NCBI GenBank assembly: GCA_021815905.1
Contig: JAKAZP010000015.1
Span: 1-14,060, forward strand
From: Pseudomonadota bacterium
GTDB taxonomy: Bacteria > Pseudomonadota > Gammaproteobacteria > Steroidobacterales > Steroidobacteraceae
Reading direction: 5' to 3'
DNA: 14,060 nt
Shown: positions 1 through 7,210 of the stretch, one piece after another
How positions within the stretch are numbered: position 1 is the stretch's first letter
Layout: each line of letters starts with the position of its first letter
The notes under the pieces: model-generated
What the model was told of the DNA's origin: nothing
Seen by the model: the letters and a program-made list of their open reading frames with translations, nothing else
The model's database searches: none
Position numbers and translations under genes: made by a program

Positions 1-830
1 CCTCGACGCTCGGTGTGTTCGAGCGCCGCATCGAGCAGGTTGCGCTCACGGTGCACGACGCCGGGGGGCTCCTTTACTACGACGGCGCCAACCTCAACGC
101 CATCCTCGGCAAGGTACGGCCGGGGGACATGGGTTTCGACGTCATCCACGTGAATCTGCACAAGACCTTCTCCACACCCCACGGCGGAGGAGGCCCCGGC
201 GCGGGGCCGGTCGGGGTGAGCGCGCGGCTCGCTCCATTCCTGCCCATCCCGATCGTGGGGCGGCGCGCGGAGCGGTACTGCTGGCTCACGGAGCGCGATC
301 TGCCGCAGTCGATCGGGCGGCTTTCGGGCTTCATGGGCAACGCGGGGGTGCTCCTGCGGGCGTACATCTACATGCGCATGCTCGGCCGTGAGGGGATGGC
401 GAGAGTCGGCGAGTACGCCACGCTCAATGCGAACTATCTGCTCGCCCGGCTGACGCAGGCCGGGTTCGATGCCGCCTATCCGAACCGGCGGGCGACTCAC
501 GAGCTCATCATCACGATCAGACGTCAGGCACGCGAGCTCGGGGTGACGGCCATGGATTTCGCCAAGCGTCTCCTCGACCACGGCATGCACGCGCCGACCA
601 CCTATTTCCCGCTGCTCGTTCCGGAATGCCTGCTGATCGAGCCCACGGAGACCGAGAGCAAGGCGGCGCTCGATGCGTTCGTGACCGCCATGGAGCGGAT
701 CCTGGCGGAGGCGGCGCAAGAACCCGAGCGCGTCACCTCGGCTCCGCATACCATGCCGGTACGGCGCCTGGACGATGTCCGGGCGGCCAAGCAGCTGGAC
801 CTCACGTGGAAGTCGAGCCTCTCGCCATAG
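1..830 (+). CDS. gcvPB: Glycine dehydrogenase (decarboxylating) subunit 2, P-protein C-terminal half (5' end outside window)
   Basis: This is the PLP-binding subunit of the glycine cleavage P-protein, which decarboxylates glycine and passes the aminomethyl group to the lipoyl H-protein in the cytoplasm. The frame is already open at base 3 and reads STLGVFE, a stretch internal to the family, so the real start lies upstream of the window. About 275 C-terminal residues are present. The PLP-lysine motif [20 protein letters not shown] is intact, with the lysine codon at 162-164. It is followed by the glycine-rich loop typical of GcvP. The C-terminus ([17 protein letters not shown]) also fits the split, two-subunit form, as does the absence of extra sequence after it. 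The stop at 828-830 lies 25 bases inside the next gene, dgkA. In the split form the partner gcvPA is usually immediately upstream, here out of view. Confidence 0.95.
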   Translation, partial: STLGVFERRIEQVALTVHDAGGLLYYDGANLNAILGKVRPGDMGFDVIHVNLHKTFSTPHGGGGPGAGPVGVSARLAPFLPIPIVGRRAERYCWLTERDLPQSIGRLSGFMGNAGVLLRAYIYMRMLGREGMARVGEYATLNANYLLARLTQAGFDAAYPNRRATHELIITIRRQARELGVTAMDFAKRLLDHGMHAPTTYFPLLVPECLLIEPTETESKAALDAFVTAMERILAEAAQEPERVTSAPHTMPVRRLDDVRAAKQLDLTWKSSLSP

Positions 831-1192
831 ACCGTTCCAAGCCGCGCGGCCTCACCCGGTTGCTGCGGGCATTCGGAGCAAGCGGCCGCGGGCTCGCCGG
901 CGCATTCCGCGAGGAGGCGGCCTTCCGCCAGGAACTTGCCTTCGCCGCCCTCGTCATACCGCTGGGCTTGTGGCTCGGGCACGATGGTCTCGAGCGCGCC
1001 CTGCTCATCGCTCCCGTGATGCTCATTCTCGTGGTGGAACTCCTCAACAGCGCGATCGAGGCGACCGTGGATCGGATCGGCCTGGAGCGGCATGCGCTCG
1101 CGGGTCTCGCCAAGGACGTCGGCTCGGCGGCCGTGCTGATGTCGTTCGCGCTGCTCGGGACGGTCTGGCTCCTCGTTCTGCTCGGCCGCTGA
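806..1192 (+). CDS. dgkA: Diacylglycerol kinase, prokaryotic integral membrane type
   Basis: DgkA phosphorylates diacylglycerol to phosphatidic acid at the inner membrane, recycling lipid released during envelope glycan synthesis. The GTG at 806 gives 128 residues against 122 in E. coli. The family signatures are all present: EEAAFRQE (residues 36-43), [15 protein letters not shown] (78-92) and AKDVGSAAV (102-110). With a constant offset of nine, E37, E43, E78, N81, E85, D89, K103 and D104 match E. coli E28, E34, E69, N72, E76, D80, K94 and D95. Three hydrophobic segments are visible (about 45-60, 65-82 and 108-127). The start is a judgement: 806 overlaps gcvPB by 25 bases and has only a weak ribosome site, but the next in-frame start (TTG at 860) would remove the N-terminal amphipathic part. 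The gene is probably translated from the gcvPB message by coupling. Confidence 0.94.
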   Translation: MEVEPLAIDRSKPRGLTRLLRAFGASGRGLAGAFREEAAFRQELAFAALVIPLGLWLGHDGLERALLIAPVMLILVVELLNSAIEATVDRIGLERHALAGLAKDVGSAAVLMSFALLGTVWLLVLLGR

Positions 1193-1215
1193 ACAATCCA
1201 CGCTGACAGGAACCC

Positions 1216-4200
1216 ATGCGCTCCACAAGACTGCTCCTGCTCTGTCTGCTCGCGGCGTACCTGCCGCTGAGTCTCGCCGCCAGCCCCCCCGAGCCCGCTC
1301 CCGCACCGCGGCCGCACCCGGGGAGCGCCGCGCCCACGGCCGACGTTCAGGCGCGTCCCGGCGCGCGGGCGCCCCTCGGCTCTTCCCGTGCACCGCTGCC
1401 GCGCGGCGCGGTATCCGCACCCCTGGCGAGGCGGGTCGCCGCGATCGAGAACAATCCGACCTGGGCCGCCACGCTGGCGCGCGTCGCAGGCAGCGTCGTC
1501 GCCATCAAGGTGAACGAGGTGCGCGCGTTCGACACCGAAGGCAACGAGACCGCGCAGGCCACCGGCTTCGTCGTGGACGCGAAGCGCGGCATCATCCTGA
1601 CCAACAGGCACGTGGTCGCTCCGGGACCGGTCACCGCCGAGGCGATCTTCCTCGACCGCGAGGAGGTGCCCATCTACCCGATCTACCGCGATCCGGTGCA
1701 CGACTTCGGCTTCTACCGCTACGACCCGAAGAAGCTCCACTTCATCAAGCCGAGGGCGCTGGTGCTCGATCCGAAGGGCGCCCGCGTCGGCCGCGAGATC
1801 CGCGTCATCGGCAACAACGCCGGCGAGCAGCTGTCGATTCTCGCGGGCACCCTCGCGCGGCTGCACCGCGCGGCGCCGGACTACGGCTTCGGCAACTACA
1901 GCGATTTCAACACCTTCTATCTGCAGGCGGCCTCCGGCACCTCCGGCGGCTCCTCCGGCTCGCCGGTGATCGACATCCACGGCGACGTGGTGGCCCTCAA
2001 CGCGGGCGGCGCGAACAACGCGGCCTCGAGCTTCTTCCTGCCCCTCGATCAGGTGCAGCGCGCGCTCAGGCTGATCCAGCGGGACAAGCCGGTGCCGCGC
2101 GGGACGCTTTACACGGTGTTCCAGTACCGTCCGTACGACGAGCTCGAGCGGCTCGGGCTTCCTGCCCCGACCGAGGCGGCCGTGCGGCGCGTCTTTCCCG
2201 ACCGCACCGGCATGCTGGTCGTGAGCACGGTGTTGCCCGGCTCCCCGAGCGCGCGCGTGCTGCAGCCGGGCGACATCCTGGTCCGCGTGAACGGGCGCTA
2301 CATCACCTCGTTCGATCCCCTGGAGCAGATCCTCGATTCCTCGGTGGGGCGGCAGGTGCGCCTCGATCTCGAGCGCGGCGGACGCTCGTTCTCGGTCACG
2401 CTGCCGGTGGGGGATCTGTACGCCATCACCCCGAGCTCCTACGTGCAGTTCGGCGATGCGGTCGTCAACACCCTCTCGTTCGAGGAAGCGCGCCAGCTGA
2501 ACGTGGCGCCGCGCGGCGTCTGGGTGGCGAGCCCCGGATTCGTGTTCGGCGCCGCGGGCATCCCCCGCGGCTCGGTGATCAGCGCGATCGACTCGCGACC
2601 GATCGATGAGCTCTCGGATTTCCGTCATGCGCTCGGCCGCCTTGCGAACGGCGCTTACGCCACCGTGCGCTTCACGACCGCCGGCGATCCCAACGGCAGC
2701 GAGCTCGGCACGTTTCGCATGGACCGCCTGTGGTTTCCCGACGATCACTGCGTGCGCGACGCTGCCCGCGGAACCTGGCCGTGCCGGCCGCTCGCGGCGG
2801 GACCGGCACCGAAGCCCGACCCGGTGAGCTCGACGCAGTTTCCGAAGTATCAGGATCCCCGGCTCTCCGCGCTGGCGCCCTCGCTCGCGATGGTGACCTT
2901 CGACATGCCCTACCAGGTCTCGGGCGTGACCGAGCAGTACTACCACGGCACCGGACTCGTGGTGGACGCCAAGCGGGGTCTCGTGGTCGTCGACCGCGAT
3001 ACCGTCCCGGTATCCATGGGGGACGTCACCGTGACGTTCGCCGGCACCGTCCAGGTGCCGGGCCGCGTGGTCTACGTGAATCCGCTGCACAACCTCGCCG
3101 TCGTCGCCTACGACCCGAAGCTGATCGGCTCGACGCCGGTGCGGTCAGCGAAGCTCAAGCCCGGGAAACTCGACCCCGGCCAGCGGGTCTGGGTGGTCGG
3201 GCTCGGGGGCGACAGCGAGGTGCACTCGCGCGCGACCGAGATCTCGAGCATCGATCCGCTCGAGCTGCCGCTCTCGCGCACCATGCGCTTCCGCGATACC
3301 AACATCGAGACCGTATCGCTCGTCAATCCGCCGACCGATTTCGACGGCGTGCTCACCGACCGGGCCGGCGAGGTGCTCGGCTTGTGGTCGACCTTCGCCT
3401 ACGATACGGCCAACGGCATCGGCCAGCAGCTCCTCGGGGTGCCGATCGACCTCGTGAGCGACATGATGAAGCGCGTCGTGAGCGGTCAGCCGCTGCACTC
3501 CCTCGACGTCGAGCTCGCACTCGAGCCGCTCGCCAGCGCGCGTCTCATGGGGTTGTCCGCGAGCTGGGCGGCACGGCTCGCGGCGCACAGTCCCTCGGGG
3601 CGCCACGTGCTCGCCGTGGTGCGCACGGTCGGCGGCTCGCCGGCCGCGTCGCTGCTCGAGCCCGGTGACCTCGTGCTCGCGATCGATGGGCAGGTGGTCA
3701 CCCGGTTCCGGGAAGTCGAAGAGGCCGCGGCGAATCGCCGCCAGGTGCAGGTCACCGTCTGGCGGGGACAGGGCGCGCAGACCCTCGCCGTGCCGACGGT
3801 CGCGCTCTCGGGAGAGGGCGTGCGCCACGTGGTCGAATGGGCCGGTGCCACACTGCAGCGTCCGTTCCAGTCGATGCTCGCGCAGCGCGGCATCCCTCCT
3901 TACGGCGTATACGTCGATTACTTCTCCTACGGCTCGCCGTCCGCGCGCTACGGACTTTATCCGGGGCGCCGTATCGTCGAGGTCGATGGCACACCCACCC
4001 CCGACCTCCGTGCGTTTCTCGCGGCGGTGCGGGATCGGCCGAACGGCTCGTCGGTGCGCCTGAAGACGATCACCTGGAACAACGCCGCCGAGGTCATCAC
4101 GCTGAAGCTCGATGACCACTTCTGGCCGGCGTACGAGCTCGTCAGGACGGCGCAGGGTTGGGTGCGACGCCCGCTCGGCCCGCAGCCGGGGCAGACCGGG

Positions 4201-4251
4201 ACGGCTGCGCGCACGTCTGTCGTCAAAATGCAACGGACGGCCGGCCGCTAG
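1216..4251 (+). CDS. Secreted Nma111/Deg7-like double HtrA serine protease with four PDZ domains
   Basis: This 1011-residue protein has two tandem HtrA-like halves. The signal peptide (MRSTRLLLLCLLAAYLPLSL, cut near residue 21) is followed by a low-complexity Pro/Ala linker to about 70. The first protease domain (about 80-290) has an intact triad: H132 in LTNRHVV, D163 in DPVHDFGF, and a serine in ASGTSGGSSGSPV (S246 likely, S247 adjacent). PDZ-like domains follow at about 325-400 and 430-510. The second protease-like domain (about 550-755) repeats the fold (GTGLVVDAKRGLVVVDRDTV), but all three catalytic positions are changed. Two more PDZ-like domains lie at about 795-860 and 885-965. The wording closely resembles, from memory, fungal Nma111 (RDPVHDFGF, VGxEIRVxGNxAGE, LSILAG). 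ATG at 1216 has an AGGA site at 1208-1211, and dgkA ends 23 bases upstream. The protein is probably a periplasmic protein-quality-control protease; its substrates are unknown. Confidence 0.93.
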   Translation: MRSTRLLLLCLLAAYLPLSLAASPPEPAPAPRPHPGSAAPTADVQARPGARAPLGSSRAPLPRGAVSAPLARRVAAIENNPTWAATLARVAGSVVAIKVNEVRAFDTEGNETAQATGFVVDAKRGIILTNRHVVAPGPVTAEAIFLDREEVPIYPIYRDPVHDFGFYRYDPKKLHFIKPRALVLDPKGARVGREIRVIGNNAGEQLSILAGTLARLHRAAPDYGFGNYSDFNTFYLQAASGTSGGSSGSPVIDIHGDVVALNAGGANNAASSFFLPLDQVQRALRLIQRDKPVPRGTLYTVFQYRPYDELERLGLPAPTEAAVRRVFPDRTGMLVVSTVLPGSPSARVLQPGDILVRVNGRYITSFDPLEQILDSSVGRQVRLDLERGGRSFSVTLPVGDLYAITPSSYVQFGDAVVNTLSFEEARQLNVAPRGVWVASPGFVFGAAGIPRGSVISAIDSRPIDELSDFRHALGRLANGAYATVRFTTAGDPNGSELGTFRMDRLWFPDDHCVRDAARGTWPCRPLAAGPAPKPDPVSSTQFPKYQDPRLSALAPSLAMVTFDMPYQVSGVTEQYYHGTGLVVDAKRGLVVVDRDTVPVSMGDVTVTFAGTVQVPGRVVYVNPLHNLAVVAYDPKLIGSTPVRSAKLKPGKLDPGQRVWVVGLGGDSEVHSRATEISSIDPLELPLSRTMRFRDTNIETVSLVNPPTDFDGVLTDRAGEVLGLWSTFAYDTANGIGQQLLGVPIDLVSDMMKRVVSGQPLHSLDVELALEPLASARLMGLSASWAARLAAHSPSGRHVLAVVRTVGGSPAASLLEPGDLVLAIDGQVVTRFREVEEAAANRRQVQVTVWRGQGAQTLAVPTVALSGEGVRHVVEWAGATLQRPFQSMLAQRGIPPYGVYVDYFSYGSPSARYGLYPGRRIVEVDGTPTPDLRAFLAAVRDRPNGSSVRLKTITWNNAAEVITLKLDDHFWPAYELVRTAQGWVRRPLGPQPGQTGTAARTSVVKMQRTAGR

Positions 4252-4313
4252 CGCCAAATCTCGGACGGCGCCGACGTTTCGCGGCAACGTTCCGGTCCCG
4301 CGGCGGTCAGCCT

Positions 4314-4329
4314 TGCTAGAATCGCGCCA
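4314..4329 (+). promoter_or_regulatory. Extended -10 promoter for sua5, giving a nearly leaderless transcript
   Basis: TGCTAGAAT at 4314-4322 is a TGn extension plus a 5-of-6 match to the sigma-70 -10 hexamer, in a gap of otherwise GC-rich DNA. No good -35 hexamer is seen 17 bases upstream (GGTCCC at 4294-4299), which is common with extended -10 promoters. A start point about seven bases downstream would fall near 4329, only three bases before the ATG at 4332. No Shine-Dalgarno sequence is visible. Inferred from pattern only. Confidence 0.55.
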
Positions 4330-4331
4330 TC

Positions 4332-5348
4332 ATGGTTCGTGTCGTGAGAGCCACTCAGGTCGAGATCGACTCTGCCGTGCAGGCGCTGCGCGACGGCGAG
4401 CTCGTCGCCTTTCCGACCGAGACCGTCTACGGTCTCGGCGCCAACGCGCAGAACCCGGCGGCGGTCCGCCGGATCTACCAGGTCAAGGGACGTCCGCTCA
4501 AACATCCGGTGATCGTGCATCTCGACAGCCCCCGCTATCTGCATCGCTGGGTGCGCGAGGTCCCCGCGGCCGCGACGCGTCTCGCCGAGCGATTCTGGCC
4601 CGGGCCCCTCACCATGGTGATGCCCCGGGGGCCCAATGTTCATGATGCCGTCACCGGTGGGCAGGACACCGTTGCCATCCGTGTGCCTTCGCACCCGATG
4701 GCGCAGCAGCTTCTGACCGCCTTCGGCGGCGGCATTGCCGCTCCTTCGGCCAATCGCTACGGCAGGCTCTCGCCGACGCGGGCCGAGCACGTGCGCGAGG
4801 AGCTCGGAGAGCAGGTGAAGGTGATCCTCGACGGCGGGGAATGCCAGATCGGGCTCGAGTCCACCATCATCGCCTTTCAGGGACCGTCGGTGCGGCTGCT
4901 GCGGCCGGGGGCGATCACCGCGGGCCAGATCCGGCAGGCGGTCGGCGAGGTATTGATCGGAGCGGACATCGAGTCGCCCCGCGTGCCGGGCGCCACGACT
5001 TCACACTACGCGCCGACGACACCCATGACGATCGTGCCCGCGGGCGAGATCGATGCCCACGCGGAGGCGCAGTCCGCAGGAGGGCGGCGCGTCGCCGTGC
5101 TGGCGCAGCGGCTGCCGCTGAAGGCGCACAAGTACGCCACGTGGGTCAATGCGGGCCGGCGTCCGGAGCAGTACGGACACGATCTGTATTCGAACCTGCG
5201 CACGCTTGACAAGGCCGGTTGCCAGCGCATCCTCGTGCAGGATGTACCCGAGGGAGAGGGCTGGAGCGCCATTCGTGACCGGTTGTTGCGCGCGGCGGCG
5301 AGCGTCAGCGAGAGCGACGACAGCGGCGCGATGGCGGTCCTGCCCTAG
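4332..5348 (+). CDS. sua5: L-threonylcarbamoyladenylate synthase, Sua5/TsaC2 long form
   Basis: The enzyme makes threonylcarbamoyl-AMP from threonine, bicarbonate and ATP, the first step of t6A37 synthesis on ANN-decoding tRNAs. The catalytic YrdC domain covers about residues 8-205. It shows FPTETVYGLGA (27-37), KGRPLKHPVIVH (52-63), PGPLTMVMP (90-98), AIRVPSHP (115-122), APSANRYGRLSPT (137-149) and LESTIIAF (175-182). A linker with the family-typical SPRVPGATTSHYAP (215-228) joins it to the C-terminal Sua5 domain (about 232-330), which includes YSNLRTLDKAGCQRILVQ. At 338 residues it is the normal size for Sua5 and well above the roughly 190 residues of TsaC. ATG at 4332 is the only sensible start; it lacks a ribosome site, consistent with the promoter just before it. 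The PLP decarboxylase gene begins about 50 bases after its stop. Confidence 0.95.
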   Translation: MVRVVRATQVEIDSAVQALRDGELVAFPTETVYGLGANAQNPAAVRRIYQVKGRPLKHPVIVHLDSPRYLHRWVREVPAAATRLAERFWPGPLTMVMPRGPNVHDAVTGGQDTVAIRVPSHPMAQQLLTAFGGGIAAPSANRYGRLSPTRAEHVREELGEQVKVILDGGECQIGLESTIIAFQGPSVRLLRPGAITAGQIRQAVGEVLIGADIESPRVPGATTSHYAPTTPMTIVPAGEIDAHAEAQSAGGRRVAVLAQRLPLKAHKYATWVNAGRRPEQYGHDLYSNLRTLDKAGCQRILVQDVPEGEGWSAIRDRLLRAAASVSESDDSGAMAVLP

Positions 5349-5397
5349 GATCGGGCCCGCCCTCGTCACGCCGATCATCGACCGGACACGCTCCTCA

Positions 5398-6573
5398 TTG
5401 CGCCGCGCCCGTTACATCGACCCGTTTCAGCCGGCGCACGTCCGGCGCCTGGTGCGCGAGTTCGGCTCGCCGCTGCTCATTCTCGACTGCGAGCGCGTGC
5501 GCGTGCAGTTTCGCAAGCTGCGCGCGGCGCTGCCGAGGGTGGCTCTGCACTACGCGCTCAAGCCCATGCCGCACGCCGCCGTGGTGCGCGCCGTGCTCGA
5601 GGAGGGGGGCTTCCTCGATCTGGCGACCACCGGCGAGGTGCAGCTCGTGCAGCGCCTGGGCGTGTCGCCCGAGCGTTGCATCCACAGCCATCCCATCAAG
5701 CGGCCGCAGGACATACGCAATGCGGTCGAATTCGGCGTGCGTACGTTCGTGGTGGACAATCCGGACGAGGTGCGCAAGTTCGAGCGGCTCGCCGACCGGG
5801 TCGAGCTGCTGCTGCGGGTGTCGTTCCGCAGCCCCGGGGCGATGTGCGACCTCTCGCGCAAGTTCGGCTGCGACCCGGAGGATGCGCTGGCGCTCGCGCG
5901 CCTGGCTGCCGAGCTCGGCATCCCGGTGCGCGGGCTCTCGTTCCATGTCGGATCGCAGGCCGCGGATTCCGCCAAGCACGTCGAGGCGATCCTCGCCTGC
6001 GCGAAGCTCATGAGCGCCGGGCGTCGAGGCCGGCTCGGCGCGCTCGATACGCTCGACATCGGCGGCGGCTTCCCGATCGACTACGCGCAGCCGGTGCAGG
6101 ACATCGGCCGCTTCTGCGAGCCGCTGCGCGAGGCGCTCGGCCGGCTCCCCAAGCGCGTGCGCGTGCTCGCCGAGCCCGGCCGCTACATCGTCGGACCGGC
6201 GGTGATCGGAGTCGCCTCGGTGATGGGCAGAGCGCGCCGCGAGGCGCACTGGTGGTATTACCTCGACGACGGGCTCTATGGCTCCTACAGCGGCCAGATC
6301 TACGATCACGCGCGCTACCCGGTCGAGCCCCTGCGCGATGGGGAGGAGCGGCTGCCGTCGGTGCTGGCGGGCCCGACCTGCGACAGCATCGATGTGATCG
6401 CCGAGAATCTGATGCTGCCGAAGCTCGAGGCCGGCGACCTGATCGTCGGGCGCGCGATGGGAGCCTACACCTGGGCGAGCGCCTCGGAGTTCAACTTCTT
6501 TCCCAAGGCCACCGTGGTCGCCGTCAATCTGACGCCGGGCGACACGGGAAGCGTCATGGCTTTCCCGCTTTGA
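5398..6573 (+). CDS. Fold-III PLP-dependent decarboxylase, ornithine/lysine decarboxylase type
   Basis: This belongs to the alanine-racemase-fold amino acid decarboxylases, the group of eukaryotic ornithine decarboxylase, and probably makes putrescine and/or cadaverine in the cytoplasm. Read from the TTG at 5398 it has 391 residues, normal for bacterial members. The PLP lysine is K55 in HYALKPMPH. Other signatures are DLATTGEVQLV, HPIKRPQDI, LSFHVGSQA, the phosphate-binding DIGGGFPIDY, LAEPGRYIVGP, LDDGLYGSYSG and AGPTCDSIDVIAEN. C328-D329 of the last match the catalytic Cys-Asp of ornithine decarboxylase. GAYTWASASEFNFF closes the domain. The start is uncertain: the frame is open back into sua5, but homology-like sequence begins at RRARYIDPF just after 5398, and no in-frame ATG or GTG lies between the sua5 stop and that point. 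Ornithine, lysine or dual specificity cannot be told from sequence alone. Diaminopimelate decarboxylase is less likely given the DDGLYGSYSG and GPTCDSID motifs. Confidence 0.9.
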   Translation: MRRARYIDPFQPAHVRRLVREFGSPLLILDCERVRVQFRKLRAALPRVALHYALKPMPHAAVVRAVLEEGGFLDLATTGEVQLVQRLGVSPERCIHSHPIKRPQDIRNAVEFGVRTFVVDNPDEVRKFERLADRVELLLRVSFRSPGAMCDLSRKFGCDPEDALALARLAAELGIPVRGLSFHVGSQAADSAKHVEAILACAKLMSAGRRGRLGALDTLDIGGGFPIDYAQPVQDIGRFCEPLREALGRLPKRVRVLAEPGRYIVGPAVIGVASVMGRARREAHWWYYLDDGLYGSYSGQIYDHARYPVEPLRDGEERLPSVLAGPTCDSIDVIAENLMLPKLEAGDLIVGRAMGAYTWASASEFNFFPKATVVAVNLTPGDTGSVMAFPL

Positions 6574-6613
6574 CTCCGCGGCGGCGCTCCGGCCCGCAAC
6601 ACGAGGTGAAGGG

Positions 6614-7210
6614 TTGATTCGCAACGTGGTCTTCGACATCGGCTGGGTCCTGGTGCACCTCGATCACCGGCGCTTCCTCGAGTTCCTGAGCGCCCACGAT
6701 GCGGAAGCGCCCGATCTCGAGACGGTGCTCGCGCGCATCGCGCTCGAGGATCACGAGTGCGGGCGGCTGCACGGCCGCGGTCTCCTCGAGCGCTTCGCGG
6801 GCATCGCCCGACAGCCCATGGACCTGACGCAGGCGCACGCGAAGTGGGTCGACATGTTCGAGCTGCAGCCGTCCATGGTCGAGCTCGCGCACCGCCTGGC
6901 CGAGCGCCACCGCGTGTACCTGCTGTCGAACATCGGCGATCTGCACTGGCATCACCTTGCGCGCGAATACGGGCTGCATCGCATCGGTCACGGGGCGCTG
7001 CCTTCCTTCATCGCCGGCGTCATGAAGCCGCATGCGGACATCTATATCGAGGCCGAGCGGCGCTTCGCGCTCGAGCCGGCCGAGACGGTATTCATCGACG
7101 ATCGCTCCGAGAATATCGCCGCGGCGAGCGCTCGTGGCTGGCGGGGGATCGTGCATCAGAGCCACGACGCGACCGTGCGCGCACTGCGCGAGCTCGGAGT
7201 CGAGTCATGA
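6614..7210 (+). CDS. HAD-superfamily phosphatase, YihX-like
   Basis: This 198-residue HAD hydrolase resembles E. coli YihX, an alpha-glucose-1-phosphatase, in length and wording. Motif I is VVFDIGWVLV with nucleophile D8. Motif II is LLSN with S105. Motif III is GVMKPHADIY with K138. Motif IV is VFIDDRSENI with D162 and D163. A small helical cap lies between about 17 and 95. The usual second aspartate of motif I is glycine (G10), as in the FDLGN motif of YihX, so this is a subgroup trait rather than damage. The TTG start at 6614 is chosen because GAGGTG at 6603-6608 lies five bases before it and motif I starts at once. The stop overlaps the next start (ATGA at 7207-7210), so the HIT-family gene is translationally coupled. 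The substrate is unproven; a sugar phosphate is a reasonable guess. Confidence 0.9.
   Translation: MIRNVVFDIGWVLVHLDHRRFLEFLSAHDAEAPDLETVLARIALEDHECGRLHGRGLLERFAGIARQPMDLTQAHAKWVDMFELQPSMVELAHRLAERHRVYLLSNIGDLHWHHLAREYGLHRIGHGALPSFIAGVMKPHADIYIEAERRFALEPAETVFIDDRSENIAAASARGWRGIVHQSHDATVRALRELGVES

Noticed and set aside
888..900. GCGGGCTCGCCGG in dgkA identical to 13 bases of the hairpin arm at 7708-7720
   Set aside because: In DNA this GC-rich, several shared 13-mers between coding regions are expected by chance; no extended similarity surrounds it.
802..3090. A 762-codon open frame on the - strand opposite dgkA and the double protease
   Set aside because: It is antisense to two strongly recognisable genes. 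Its translation is Arg/His/Gly/Ala-rich with no motif, as expected of a stop-poor reverse frame in very GC-rich DNA.
4609..4620. Twelve-base palindrome TCACCATGGTGA flanked by GC-rich runs
   Set aside because: It encodes the conserved PLTMVMP of Sua5, has no loop and no supporting context; most likely a coding coincidence.
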